Positions 1 to 10,284 of a stretch of DNA of 64,000 nt are shown here, one piece after another (position 1 is the stretch's first letter; each line of letters starts with the position of its first letter). Origin of the DNA: Adineta ricciae (taxonomy: Eukaryota; Rotifera; Eurotatoria; Adinetida; Adinetidae); the NCBI GenBank assembly GCA_905250025.1, contig CAJNOJ010000372.1, forward strand, positions 1 to 64,000, given 5' to 3'. Below the pieces are notes generated by a model that searched no databases, was not told the origin of the DNA, and saw only the letters and a program-made list of their open reading frames with translations. The translations under genes and the position numbers were made by a program.

Positions 1-832
1 GTTCGGGGAGAGCAAGAAGACATTTTTTCAGGTCGGGCAAATCGACATGCTTCCTGGCTTTTATGGTATCGGTAGCAATCACAACGGTTGGTACTCGACC
101 CATCTCATAGGCTTTTTTGATAACAGCTCGGTTGTTCAGTTCTGTTCGAAGTTCATTTCGGTAAACAAGAATTGGAGCCTAAGACAATACATCGATAGGA
201 ATGAAGAGAACCCATATGGCTTCTTTAACGTACCTCATTCCATGGTGGGTCATTGAGAGAAATGTAGAGTCCGACACCAATCACACGTGTTCGAAGCAGT
301 TGTCAGTCTTCATGCGTACCTTCGCCACGACGAACTCTATTCAGCAGACTCCGATAGGCCAAGTCTTTGGTTCTCATCTGCTCTTCAAGCATAACAACAC
401 AGTTTATCTGTAATCGAAGATGTGAAGTTGTAATAAAGTGGTTTGTCAAATACTGGGGAGTATTGAATGTAATCACCAAAAAAGATAATATTTATACCAC
501 CCATCGTAGACATGGGATCGCAGTGTTTAGCTATTGCGGCAAGTTTGTTGAGACGAGCCAATAAGCTAAGACTGACCATTGACATTTCATCCAGAATTAT
601 GTACACAACGAAACGTCATGTATTCTCTAGTGCCATTTGTCCAGGACAATTCATCGCTTTTGTCCTTCGCCGAGAAACGAATGTATGGTCATCGCTTCAA
701 TTTCTGCCGCAGCAACCGACGTTGGTGCACGTTTTCTTAATTTATGTGCATAATTAGTTTCTGTAAAATAGACAGTTATAGCCCGGATCAACTGAGACTT
801 CCCTGTACCTCCACAGCCAGGTACGCACATAA
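1..832 (-). pseudogene. PIF1-like DNA helicase fragment (Helitron-type or stand-alone)
   Basis: Read on the minus strand, the fragment opens with a Walker A stretch GGTGKSQL (around 790-820), continues to TIHSFLGEG (around 665-690), then the Walker B box ILDEMSMV and motif III FFGDYIQYSPV (around 420-600), and further left RVIGVGLYISLNDPPWNE and YEMGRVPTVVIATD. This order is that of PIF1-family SF1 helicases, especially the large protist and rotifer group with LLARLN after the DEMSM box. The pieces lie in different frames and carry stops, so the gene is dead. It runs off the left edge. The N-terminal part is missing because a piggyBac element starts just upstream of Walker A. Whether it came from a Helitron cannot be told, since no Rep domain is visible. 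Confidence 0.72.
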
Positions 833-836
833 TTAA

Positions 837-902
837 CCCTCATACGCCGACTTATAGGACTACCACTTATTACCCACCTGGAGTCCGCACGGACACCAAC
901 TC
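837..902 (+). repeat. piggyBac left terminal and subterminal repeat (copy 1)
   Basis: It is nearly identical to 4329-4394. It starts CCCTCATACGCC next to TTAA and includes a GAGTCCGCACGGAC palindrome at 881-894. Confidence 0.85.
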
Positions 903-1978
903 AATAAGATACATAATTATAATACGCGTCTTAAGCAGTATACTATAGTAGCATTATGTTATATATAAGTTGCGTCTTATAGACTTAGTTTCTTATAGGA
1001 AAGGATCTATATTTCATTATTTTATCTTTTATTTCTGAAACATTTTCTTATAGTCCGCACTTATCCTGAGTGTTTCGTTACACATAGTACAAATAACTGT
1101 ATGATGATCTGGACAACAAGGAGCATTACAACTTGAACAATGAGTATTAACCTTTCGAGTACGTTCTTTTGGACAAAGATGACAACGTTGCTTGCCATTA
1201 GACGTTGAAACAATAGTTGGATGTGAAGTAGTAACAGTGAGTCCAAGTGCTTGTATGGCTATTCGAACATTATGTTGAAGTGCATGTGGTTGCTGTCGTC
1301 GTCGGTCTAAATGTGATCGAACAAGATCATAACCTAATTCCATTAGAAATAGACGGCGACGGTAGTTTTTCTTTTCATTCCATTGAGGATTTTTGGTTGT
1401 CCATACCAGAAAAGCAGCAAGAGCACCAATGTCAAGTACGTTGAAAAAGAACGTCATTGGCCACCGTTTTGACTTTCGTTTACAAGAATAAGTTTGAACC
1501 ATTTGATCCATATGATCGACACCACCTTTTGTGTCATTGTAATATAAAATCATTTCTGGCTTTTTCTTTTCATCGTCTACAATTGTCTGATCATGATGAA
1601 GAGATGACAGCAGAATTACAGCATGAGATTTTTTCCGCACATAACTAACTAATGTTAACTGTCGATCAAAACAAAATATCGATGATTGTTCAGGACGTTG
1701 AGCATTCGGTTGCAGCTCTCATGGAATTTCCTTTTTATTCTGTCGAATAGTTCCTACAAGAGTTGTTTGAACACCTAGAAGATCCTCTGCCAACTCTGTA
1801 CTGGTAAAATAGTTATCTGTAGTAATGGTTCGTCCTGTATTGATCCAAGGATGTACCAATCGTTTTACTAAATTACGAATTCGATTTGCATCTTTAGCTA
1901 CTACTGTTGCTCCAGGCTGACGACCCAGATAAACCTCACCATTCAAAGGATATACTGTACCTGAATCACAACACCAAA
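837..1978 (-). mobile_element. piggyBac transposon copy 1, left end and C-terminal half of transposase
   Basis: A TTAA at 833-836 is followed by CCCTCATACGCC, the same terminal sequence as in the complete copy at 4329. The minus-strand frame 1029-1640 encodes the transposase C-terminus: the third catalytic Asp in NDTKGGVDHMDQM, a basic KRKSKRW patch, and a terminal cysteine-rich domain (CHLCPKE, CSSCNAPCCPDHH, CTMCNETL). Frame 1719-1997 holds the second Asp in TTDNYFTS. An interruption between the two frames shows that it is not functional. The element stops at the assembly join at 1979 and no right terminal repeat follows, so its other end is not in the assembly. Confidence 0.88.
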
Positions 1979-1979
1979 N

Positions 1980-3128
1980 ATTTTCCTCATGCAACATGTC
2001 TATCGTTGAAAGTTAATACAATTGTCATTTTCAATATGTTGTGTTTACCATGTTTTTCTTCAACATATTGATTAATAGTATTAGTAGAAGTCGATCTTTC
2101 TCACGCAGTAGTAACATAAACAAAAATGTAAAATATTATTTAAAAAAACTAATTATGGCTTTTCCACATGAGCCTTTAGCTCCCCTCACTAAGCAAGTGA
2201 TTTGTTTCACTGTATTCTTGTCGTCCTGCACTACACAGTGTACATTGGGAACGCTGCATATCGGAACATTCTTCACAAAGAAAAGGCTTAGATACCCATA
2301 AACCATTTATCTACTGAACAGCTTTGAAATGCAGAATTATGCATAATATGCGTTTTACAGAAATCTTATATTACTTCTCACAAACTATTTGTTTAACAGT
2401 GTTGAATATGGGATGCCAGGATCTGGTATTTTGAAAGCTCGTCTCATATCCGATTTAATTGACAAGTTTAAACAGGTAACGCTACATTCGACTTTCCCGA
2501 CCTCGATTACCTTTCGATCAACCCTTACTCAACAACCAAAAAAAATTTTATCTCTTAATTATTAATAATTGATGATGGTTTATGCGTTTTTTGTTTATTG
2601 CACGTCGAACGTGATATCGATGCCAATTCTGAACAACTTATTGATAGATTTCCAAATATTCATAAAAACTGTCTCTTTAATCTTTGACGCACTTTGTTTA
2701 CATCCAGAAATTAATTTTATCATTCGTGAACATTAGTTGACGTGCGGATATAGAATTTTAACGTGATTCTAATGTTATGTTTGAGAGTTTATCAATATTA
2801 AGGTCGCGACACATAAAATCCTGAATAAATATAAGTGGCCAGACGCGGTTTGAGACTGAGACAAAATTGTTTACAAACTTTCATAACAATCAGATAAACC
2901 TGTATGAACTTATTGTTTAAACAAATTGCTAGGAACATCGACAGATTTTAAAGTTTCTTCACATTTTGAGTAAACAGTAACGAACGATGAGCATATTTCT
3001 ATATTTGTACATTAAAAAAAAGAAAGAAAGAAAAACATAGAAGCCTAATTGTTTTGTTACTATTGGCACAAAAACAAAATACTTTTTTTCATAGTTACAT
3101 TCAAATTTTGTTACCTTCACTTTCGATC
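1980..3128. other. Intergenic stretch with unassigned exon-like patches
   Basis: No complete gene is seen. On the plus strand, 2399-2497 reads as an exon flanked by AG and GT (VEYGMPGSGILKARLISDL), and 2608-2680 reads LLHVERDIDANSEQLIDRF without stops. They may be relics of a P-loop protein but I cannot assign a family. On the minus strand, about 2180-2300 reads a cysteine-rich patch LCEECSDMQRSQCTLCSAG. The rest is AT-rich with no recognisable features. Confidence 0.4.
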
Positions 3129-3980
3129 ATGTCGAATTTTCATTTATCTTCGCGTGAAATAATCATAACGGATAATATTCTTCGAGCTCAATGTCAAAAA
3201 ACTGATGGAACATGGAATAATTCAGAAGTTGATTTAAATACTTGTTTAAGTAATGAAAATGGTCAAATTATTTGGAAACTCAATGGACAGTTTGCTGATT
3301 CTTGCTCTCAAATAAAAAATATTGACCAAAGTTCAATTTTAACCTGTGAAGTACAACGTGGCGATGGACAGTGGGTTACAACACAAATTGATTTGAGGGA
3401 ACATATTGGAAATAATGATGGAACACTTTATGTTTCATTGAATAATCAAAATAATTCATCAACATCACTAGAAGATACTTGTCGAATGGAAGCATTAAGA
3501 GTACATAATGTATTACGAGCACGTCATGGTGTACCTCCACTTGTACTTGATGATAAGATGAGTAAGAAGGCACAAGATTACGCAGAATTTCTAGCAAATA
3601 ATGGCCTACTTCAACATAGTTCGCCAGAAGAACGTGATGAACTTGGAGAAAATATATTTGCAGAATTTGAAGCTCGACCTGAAAATAATCTTGATTTAGG
3701 TAAATGAATATTTTTCTTTTTTGTCAATGATCTTTTCGATTGATTTGTAGGTCGTCGGGTGGCTCAAGCGTGGTATGATGAAATTAAAAATTATGATTAT
3801 AGTAATCCTGGTTTTGCTATGAATACCGGCCATTTTACTCAAGTGGTTTGGAAAGACACAAATAAACTTGGAATTGGTGTTGTTTTTGTACCAGATAGAA
3901 AAATTATTGTTGTTGGACGTTACTCTCCACCGGGAAATGTTCCGGATCAATTTACAGAAAATGTTTTACCACTCTCTTAA
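3129..3980 (+). CDS. CVNH-CAP fusion protein (cyanovirin-N homology + GAPR-1-like CAP domain)
   Basis: The gene has two exons, 3129-3699 and 3751-3980, joined over a 51-nt GT-AG intron, giving 266 residues. The ATG at 3129 opens the conserved domain directly (MSNFHLSSREI); no signal peptide precedes it, which suggests a cytosolic protein. Residues about 2-102 match the CVNH lectin fold: two internal repeats (ILRAQCQKTDGTWNNSEVDL and ILTCEVQRGDGQWVTTQIDL) with Cys 22, 39, 59 and 73. Residues about 117-264 form a CAP domain of the GLIPR2/GAPR-1 type, with the cavity residues His126, Glu174 (GENIF), Glu201 and His218 (GHFTQVVW) and a C-terminal ARY-like VGRYSPPGNV. CVNH proteins bind mannose glycans in cyanobacteria and fungi; CAP proteins bind lipids or sterols. 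The joint function is unknown. Both domains look intact. Confidence 0.88.
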
Positions 3981-4328
3981 TCGACTCAATGAAAACATAT
4001 GGCCATACTTTTTATAAATTCCCTCTGATCTTATGAAATTTACTTTTTTTGCTTTTATACGAATATTTTAACAAATTGAATATAAAAAAATATTCATAAA
4101 AAGTTTGTTTGATCTTTTAATTCTAACGGTGACTGAGACATTTATTAATCAGCGTTTTATTCATACTTACAATCAATTCTACACAACTACTTAGAGGATG
4201 GAATACTTTTGATGTTTGAATGGCAAGAATAAGTGGAGAAAATTTTAATAGAGATACTTGTCGAGATACTGTTATAGTAAACAGAAAAAGAGATATGATC
4301 CGCATATTGATATTTTCATAATTATTAA
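3981..4328. other. Short intergenic segment ending in TTAA target site
   Basis: It contains A/T-rich sequence after the CVNH-CAP stop. On the minus strand an exon-like frame starts at ATG 4305 with a hydrophobic leader (MRIISLFLFTITVS) and ends at a GTAAGT donor near 4165; no downstream exon is visible, so it is left uncalled. TTAA 4325-4328 is the left target duplication of the piggyBac element. Confidence 0.4.
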
Positions 4329-4394
4329 CCCTCATACGCCCACTTATAGGACTACCACTTATTACCCACCTGAGGTCCGCACGGACCCCAACTC
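4329..4394 (+). repeat. piggyBac left terminal/subterminal repeat (copy 2)
   Basis: It starts CCCTCATACGCCC next to TTAA and contains the palindrome GGTCCGCACGGACC (4374-4387). It matches the 837-902 copy almost base for base. Confidence 0.85.
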
Positions 4395-4489
4395 AATAAA
4401 ATACATATAGTAGCATTATGTTATATATAAGTTGCATCTTATAGACTTAGTTTCTTATAGGAAAGGATCTATATTTCGTTATTTTATCT

Positions 4490-6291
4490 TTTATTTCTGA
4501 AACATTTTCTTATAGTCCGCACTTATCCTGATAGTGTTTCGTTACACATAGTACAAATAAATGTATGATGATGTGGACAACAAGGAGCATTACAACTTGA
4601 ACAATGAGTATTAACCTTTCGATCACGTTCTCTTGGGCAAATATGACAACGTTGCTTGCCAGTAGATGCTGAAACAATAGTTGGATGTGAAATAGTAACA
4701 GTGAGTCCAAGTGCTTGTATGGCTATTCGAACATTCTGTCGAAATGCATGTGGTTGCTGCCGTCGTCGGTCTAAATGCGATTGAACAAGATCATAACCTA
4801 ATTCCATTAGAAATAGACGGCGACGGTAGTTTTTCTTTTCATTCCATTGAGGACTTTTGGTTGTCCATACCAGAAAAGCAGCAAGAGCACCAATGTCAAG
4901 TATGTTGAAAAAGAGCTTCATTGGCTACCGCTTTGTCTTTCGTTTACAAGAATAAGTTTGACCCATTTGATCCATATGATCGATACCACCTTTTGTGTCA
5001 TTGTAATATAAAATAATTTCTGGCTTTTTCCTTTCATCGTCTACAAATTGTCTGATCATGATGAAGAGATGACAGCAGAATTACAGTATGAGATTTTTTC
5101 GGCACATAACTAACTAATGTTAACTGTCAATCAAAACAAAAAATCGATGATTGTTCAGGACGTTGAGCATGCGGTCGCAGCTCTCGTGGAATTTCCTTTT
5201 AATTTTGTCGAATAGTTCCTACAAGAGTTGTTTGAACACCTAGAAGATCCTCTGCCAACTCTGCACTGGTAAAATAGTTATCTTTAGTAATGGTTCGTCT
5301 TGAGTTGCTCCAGGCTGACGACCCCGATAAACCTCACCATTCAAAGGATGTGCTGTACCTGAATCACAACACCAAAAGACCTCCAGGCCATATTTTCCCG
5401 GTTTACTAGGCATATACTGACGAAAATTGCATCGGCCACGAGTTGGAATAAGCTGTTCGTCTACCGTGAGCGATCCACCGGGCGTATAGCATACTTGTGA
5501 TCGAGCTAAGCACATTGCCCATAAGTCTCGTATTGCTGCTAGTTTATCTGACTTTAGTCGTTCCTCTCGTGTTGCCGTGTTGTCGAATCGACAAAATTGA
5601 AGTAAGGTTTTGAAGCGATTCTTGCTCATAGTTGCATGAAAGATAGGTCGTCCATTGATCATTGACCACAATTCATTTAGACTTTCATTCTTTGCTCGAT
5701 GAACACCTGCCAGAAGTAATAATCCAATGAAAGCCCACATTTCTTCAACATCAGTATCTTTCCATTGATATTCTTTATCAGAATAAGATGCGCTCGTCGA
5801 TTTGTTTCATTCACTAAAAGAAGCACCATTTCTTTAGTGATTAAAACCTGAAATGCTTCTTTCACCGTTTGTACATCTACAGCTGGTCGTCCAACACTAT
5901 TTTGTTGTCGTAAGATATTAGCTGATGGTATTTTTCGTTTTGGAGGCTCCTTTGATGTCCATTGACGTCCAGATTTTGCTGTATATATTTGAACTGGTGA
6001 TGGTTCAACTTGTGGTTGACGTTTTGCTCGACGTCTAGGTGGTTCATCATCACTATCACTCCCAGTTTCATCAGTACTTGCAGCAGATTCATCGCCTGAA
6101 TCCTTTACCACCACACCATCATCTGATTCATTTGAACTATCTTGAAGAGTCGAAGGCATTTCGACATCTTCAGACTCATCATCAACATCATCATCATCAT
6201 CTTCTTCGTCGTTCGATTCATTGTTAAATTGTTTAGAATGTCGAGTCCAGTGTTTTTGTTGATTGGAATCAGTGGGTTTCTTCGAACTCAT
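4490..6291 (-). pseudogene. piggyBac transposase, broken
   Basis: The likely start is ATG 6291 (MSSKKPTDSNQQ). The N-terminus is a long acidic, Ser-rich tail (EDDDDDVDDESED) followed by a basic RRRAKR patch, as is common in piggyBac transposases. The catalytic core starts in frame 5240-5740: AFIGLLLLAGVHR, then the first Asp in LTVDEQLIPTRGR and SKPGKYGLEVFWCCDSG. Compared with copy 1, about 70 bp are missing just before the second Asp motif (around 5300), and the frame shifts here and near 5750. The C-terminal part (4523-4921) keeps the cysteine-rich zinc-binding domain (CHICPRE, CSSCNAPCCPHHH) but a 2-bp insertion near 4532 alters the last residues. No active product is expected. Confidence 0.9.
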
Positions 6292-6867
6292 ATGTCTTCG
6301 TATAATAGTAGTATTTAGTGAGATATATAATGACTTTACTGTTTCAATATGAAGGTTTATATAGTTTTTTACGAAGAAAATCACGAGCTTGCTGGAAAAC
6401 GATAGAAGCAAGAGAATTTACTAGAAGGTACAAGAGAGTATGTGTCATTTTATACAGAAAGAACGAGAACAAGAGCGAAAACACATGTACTTGAACATAC
6501 CAGACAAAAGACGTATGTATTCACGTATGATCGAAGAACGGAATAAGATATGCATATCGTATGCATGTATCATGACATAACGTCATATCAATAGGAGGAA
6601 AAAAGAAACTATGTATGTAAGATAGCACTGTACAAAAGTATTCTTCATGGAAATATTCAAGTTTTTCATTACAGGCAAAATTATTTCAAATGATAACAGA
6701 CGATTCGTGAGAATACTCAAATGTATCCAATATAGCGTTGTCAAACCATTGATATACTTTACACCTTATTATATAGGTCTAAAAGACTCTCATAGAGGCG
6801 GACAGATGCGTAAAGTAGGAGAATGAAAAATTTATATTCAAATATTAAGAGAAAACCAATGTTGTAT

Positions 6868-6905
6868 TATGGAGTCCGATTGGACTCCAGGTGGGCGTTT
6901 CAGGG
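6868..6905 (-). repeat. piggyBac right terminal/subterminal repeat (copy 2)
   Basis: It is an inverted counterpart of the left end: palindrome GGAGTCCGATTGGACTCC, then AGGTGGGCGTTTCAGGG abutting TTAA 6906-6909. Confidence 0.85.
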
Positions 6906-7787
6906 TTAATTAAGAGCTGTTAATAAAAATTTTAGTATAAATGGACATATGAAGAAAACGAATAGGAAACCTCTGTTTATAGACGCAGAATCCGTATTTA
7001 AAATTCCACCCCAATCTTCTTCAATTGCCTTTTTGACAGCTGCCACACTTTCTGGAGAATTACATTTGTCTATATTGCATTCGTATGTGACTACAACAAA
7101 AACGGGAGTCGACTGTGCGGATCGAGTTGTTTGAACTACTTCGTACAAAACTCGAGTAAATGCCGGAGGAAACGCACATTTCTGAGCAGTTACATTGCGT
7201 TCAGGCACCCAGTTATATACACAAGATCCATCGATGCAACTTTGTAATGTATCTGAATTATTGTAACATTGTTGTACCTTCGATGAATTACTACCAATAT
7301 AATCGAGTAATGTAGAAAAACGATTATTTAAAGTTTGAAATTGTTCTGTTAGTTGAACATAATGTGCAATATACTGATTAAAATAATTCGTACTACAATT
7401 GTCATGATTGGAACAAACATAGGTCCACATTACAGATCGACTACTATGTTCTTTTTTCATAGAAAATTCACCGAATGCGCTAATACTAGCATCGAAATCA
7501 GTATCTGTTTGATTATCATATTCGAATAGGACACCCACTTTGTATTTCATATAGTCAATTATAAATTTAAATGAACATTTCCTGGATGAAACGTAAGTTT
7601 CACAAGTTGATGGTATGATAAATGAACCGTTAAAATAATATTCAAAGACGCACTCATAGAGACAATTTATCAGCTTTGATTTCACCAAGAGTCTACGATG
7701 TGAATCACTTTCCGAATTGATTAACGAATTATTATCGGCGAGGACGACTGTAGTCAATACCAACAAAATAATTGTATGATACAACAT
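6906..7787 (-). CDS. Secreted cysteine-rich protein with GPI-like tail
   Basis: I chose ATG 7787 because it gives a clean signal peptide (MLYHTIILLVLTTVVLA) and lies about 42 bp downstream of a TATATAAA box; an upstream in-frame extension is not conserved-looking. The mature part has many cysteines (CLYECVFEYYF, CETYVSSRKC, CSNHDNCSTNY, CYNNSDTLQSCIDGSC, YECNIDKCNS) and about nine N-glycosylation sequons. The last 20 residues are hydrophobic (GFLFVFFICPFILKFLL) after a small-residue stretch, as in a GPI-attachment signal. The C-terminal CNIDKCNS resembles the end of Ly6-like domains but the overall fold is not assigned. The stop codon TAA is formed inside the TTAA duplicated by the piggyBac insertion, so the reading frame survives while the 3' flank was displaced by 2.6 kb. 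Length is 293 residues, without introns. Confidence 0.75.
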   Translation of the reverse strand: MLYHTIILLVLTTVVLADNNSLINSESDSHRRLLVKSKLINCLYECVFEYYFNGSFIIPSTCETYVSSRKCSFKFIIDYMKYKVGVLFEYDNQTDTDFDASISAFGEFSMKKEHSSRSVMWTYVCSNHDNCSTNYFNQYIAHYVQLTEQFQTLNNRFSTLLDYIGSNSSKVQQCYNNSDTLQSCIDGSCVYNWVPERNVTAQKCAFPPAFTRVLYEVVQTTRSAQSTPVFVVVTYECNIDKCNSPESVAAVKKAIEEDWGGILNTDSASINRGFLFVFFICPFILKFLLTALN

Positions 7788-7828
7788 ATTAGTATAGAAC
7801 TGTGAAAAGAAACAAAATAGTAAAGGCA

Positions 7829-7836
7829 TTTATATA
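7829..7836 (-). promoter_or_regulatory. TATA box of the secreted cysteine-rich gene
   Basis: TATATAAA on the minus strand, about 42 bp before ATG 7787. Confidence 0.5.
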
Positions 7837-8878
7837 CAAGTGACGACATCTAACAACAACAATAATAAAAGAACACAGCACATTCACGTATAGATGATAA
7901 CGTCTTAAACATTTTTTGCTTTATCATTATATTATAATTTGTAATGTAATTATCTTTTGGATGTACTGGTAGTTCTTTTTTTTTCTCCGCACTAGAGGGT
8001 TGAAGATATGGATGTCGACATACTATTCTTCGTAAGTCACATTCTTGAAGAAATTAAAAAATTTCTTTTTTAAAGACATGCTGAGCTTTTTCTCTCTTTA
8101 TCTAAATGTATTTTAGCCACTATGAAGAACTGCTTCAAAACCTACAGCTTTGATTGAAAAGAATTTGATCTATTTTTCAAAAGTATTTTCTAGGCCATAA
8201 TGACATTTCGATACAAAAAACTGAAATAAAGCTTCGCTATAAAAGTATGTATGGAGTCCTCTAAGTTCATCGAAATCGATTTTTTTCAACATAGTTCTTT
8301 GGAATAAATTTGATTGTGTCGTTGTTGAAAACCTTGACGATGAAATGTATGAATGAGAGCTAAGTCTACACTCTCATCGTTAATTTGAAAGCTTCGAATT
8401 TTGATGAAACATGGAGAAATTCACACAGACGCAGACGCACTGAACATTTTATATATAAATGGAAGTTTTTATCAAAAGAAACCTTTTAATCTTAATTCCA
8501 TTGATCTTTGAAATGCATAGTGCATGAAAAGTTAATTGAATCGTAACTAATCCGATATGAAAGTATGCCTTTTTGTTTGTAATGCAAAAAAAACTCATTT
8601 TTTTAAATATCGCTTTATAAAAACAAAAATAAAAAAGATCTACTTCTAGAAATATGTACAATAGGAATTCTAAAAAGTGCATTTTTCCAAAGTTTTATTC
8701 TATTACATTTTAGAAGGACAAACACACTCGAGATTCTTAATGAAGAACTATTTTAGTATCTATTTTATGTTGTCTCTCTTCTTCTAACTGAGATTATTAT
8801 TCCTTTTCTTTTCTCATATATTTTCTTCAAAAGTTACAAACATCACATAATTTATTTTGAATCTTAGCTTTAATACCG
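7837..8878. other. Intergenic, no gene seen
   Basis: About 1 kb of AT-rich sequence between two divergently read genes. No frame with family resemblance, no terminal repeats and no RNA gene were recognised. Confidence 0.5.
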
Positions 8879-9823
8879 ATGTCAACGACGATATTTCCCT
8901 TTATTCAAAACATCATGACTAAATATGTGATGAGTATTACCGTTAGTATAGGTCTCATTGGTAATATTTTATGCTGTTTGATATTTTTCAAGCAAATCCA
9001 ATCTCGAATAGTCTCGGCTGTTTATTTTTTGACGTTATCCATATTCGCCAATATGTATCTTATTTGGTCTGTTACACCACTATTCTACACACTCAATTAT
9101 ACAGATCCGCAAACTCTATCAGTAGTTTACTGCAAAATGCGTCTATATTTCAGCCATATATTTGGTTTATACACACGTTATTCAATTGTATTCGGTTGTG
9201 TGGATCTATTTTTAATTACACATATAAGTTTTCGCGTTCGTTCTTTAAGTTCAATGAAAATAGCATATCTTTCAACGATGTTTATGTGTCTTTTCGGTTT
9301 AATAATAGCATCACATTTATTAATATTCTTAGATATTCGTGGAAATATGTGTGGATTGTTTGGTTTTTATAAATTCTTCTATCCAATCTATCAATTCATT
9401 ATAATTGTTGTCGTTTCATCAGCACTAATGAGTATATTTGGTTTTCTGGCTGTGAAGAATGTTCAACAACGACAGATTGCTCTAGGACGACTAAAGCGAA
9501 AAGATCGAGATTTAATGAGAATGTTAGTTGCTGAAGTTCTGATTAATATCATTGCATCAGTACCTTTTGCAGCTAATCTTCTGTATAGTTCTGCAACTGC
9601 TTCTATAGTAATTAAGACTGCGCAACGTATTGAAATCGATGCATTTTTCAGTTTCTTCTCTCAATTTATGATTCAATTTATTTTTATTTCTCCATTTTAT
9701 TTATTTATTATGTCATCGAAATCCTTTCGACACGAATTCATACAAATAATGAAAACATACTGGTATAAATGCTTTCGACAACCAAATCGAGTAGCTCATA
9801 TCAATAGATTTACTAGAAACTAA
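8879..9823 (+). CDS. Rhodopsin-like G-protein coupled receptor, copy 1
   Basis: This is a single-exon gene of 314 residues starting at ATG 8879. It has seven hydrophobic segments: TM1 around VSIGLIGNILCCLIFF (the GN pair typical of TM1), TM2 FLTLSIFANMYLI, TM3 ending in a degenerate DRY position (VDLFLITH), TM4 STMFMCLFGLII, TM5 FIIIVVVSSALMSIFGF, TM6 LVAEVLINIIASVPF and TM7 FIFISPFYLFIMSS with helix 8 KSFRHEF. The extracellular Cys before TM3 (VVYCKMRL) is present and pairs by family rule with Cys in loop 2 (NMCGLF). Bdelloids carry large expansions of such short intronless receptors; the ligand is unknown. The block that is repeated downstream begins inside TM6/TM7 of this gene at 9621. Confidence 0.88.
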   Translation: MSTTIFPFIQNIMTKYVMSITVSIGLIGNILCCLIFFKQIQSRIVSAVYFLTLSIFANMYLIWSVTPLFYTLNYTDPQTLSVVYCKMRLYFSHIFGLYTRYSIVFGCVDLFLITHISFRVRSLSSMKIAYLSTMFMCLFGLIIASHLLIFLDIRGNMCGLFGFYKFFYPIYQFIIIVVVSSALMSIFGFLAVKNVQQRQIALGRLKRKDRDLMRMLVAEVLINIIASVPFAANLLYSSATASIVIKTAQRIEIDAFFSFFSQFMIQFIFISPFYLFIMSSKSFRHEFIQIMKTYWYKCFRQPNRVAHINRFTRN

Positions 9824-10284
9824 ATAAGATATCAGCCCCAAAATCTTTTCGAAAGTGTAGATTGAAGTTTTTCGTTTAATCCTAATTTGCTTTGTACTAT
9901 TTTTTTTTCATAACGATACCATTTTAACTCAATAAAATCAGAACTTAAAAATAGTTGGGACGATACATCATACGTATTCACAACTACACCGTTGATCCCA
10001 AAAAGAATGAATATTGCTGATTAAGAAGTTATAAAACTGTTCGTTCTCTTGAAGTCAAATACAGACTACTAAATCTTTTCTATGAATATTATCTCGGAAA
10101 ACGAGTCATTTTGTAGTTGTGTCTCTACAAATTTTATATTCAAGGTTAAGTATCAGCGCTGAATACAATCATCATTATTGAAATGAAATCGCTTTCGTAC
10201 TTCTACTAAGTGAGTTTCACCATTTAGAGAAAAGTGGTTTTTTTTAAAGAATGCATTATGAATAAACGAGTAAAATTAAACTGT
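9824..10284. other. 3' flank of receptor, conserved in the second block
   Basis: Non-coding; it aligns with 24126-24584 with scattered substitutions and small indels. AATAAA at about 9931 may be the receptor's poly(A) signal. Confidence 0.5.

Larger units (their letters stand above)
4329..6905 (-). mobile_element. piggyBac transposon copy 2, full length with both ends
   Basis: The element is bounded by TTAA at 4325-4328 and 6906-6909, and both termini read CCCT inward (CCCTCATACGCC on the left, CCCTGAAACGCCC on the right, complement). It is 2,577 bp. Inside each end lies a perfect short palindrome: GGTCCGCACGGACC at 4374-4387 and GGAGTCCGATTGGACTCC at 6871-6888, followed by a CACCTGGAG-type block. 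Such subterminal repeats are where piggyBac transposases bind. The transposase gene is on the minus strand and is broken. Confidence 0.93.

Noticed and set aside
3054-3128. Upstream extension of the CVNH-CAP frame that would add a leader
   Set aside because: It begins at a non-ATG codon and the leader is not a convincing signal peptide; ATG 3129 starts right at the domain.
6039-6227. His-rich open frame on the plus strand
   Set aside because: It is the shadow of the acidic N-terminus of the piggyBac transposase on the other strand.
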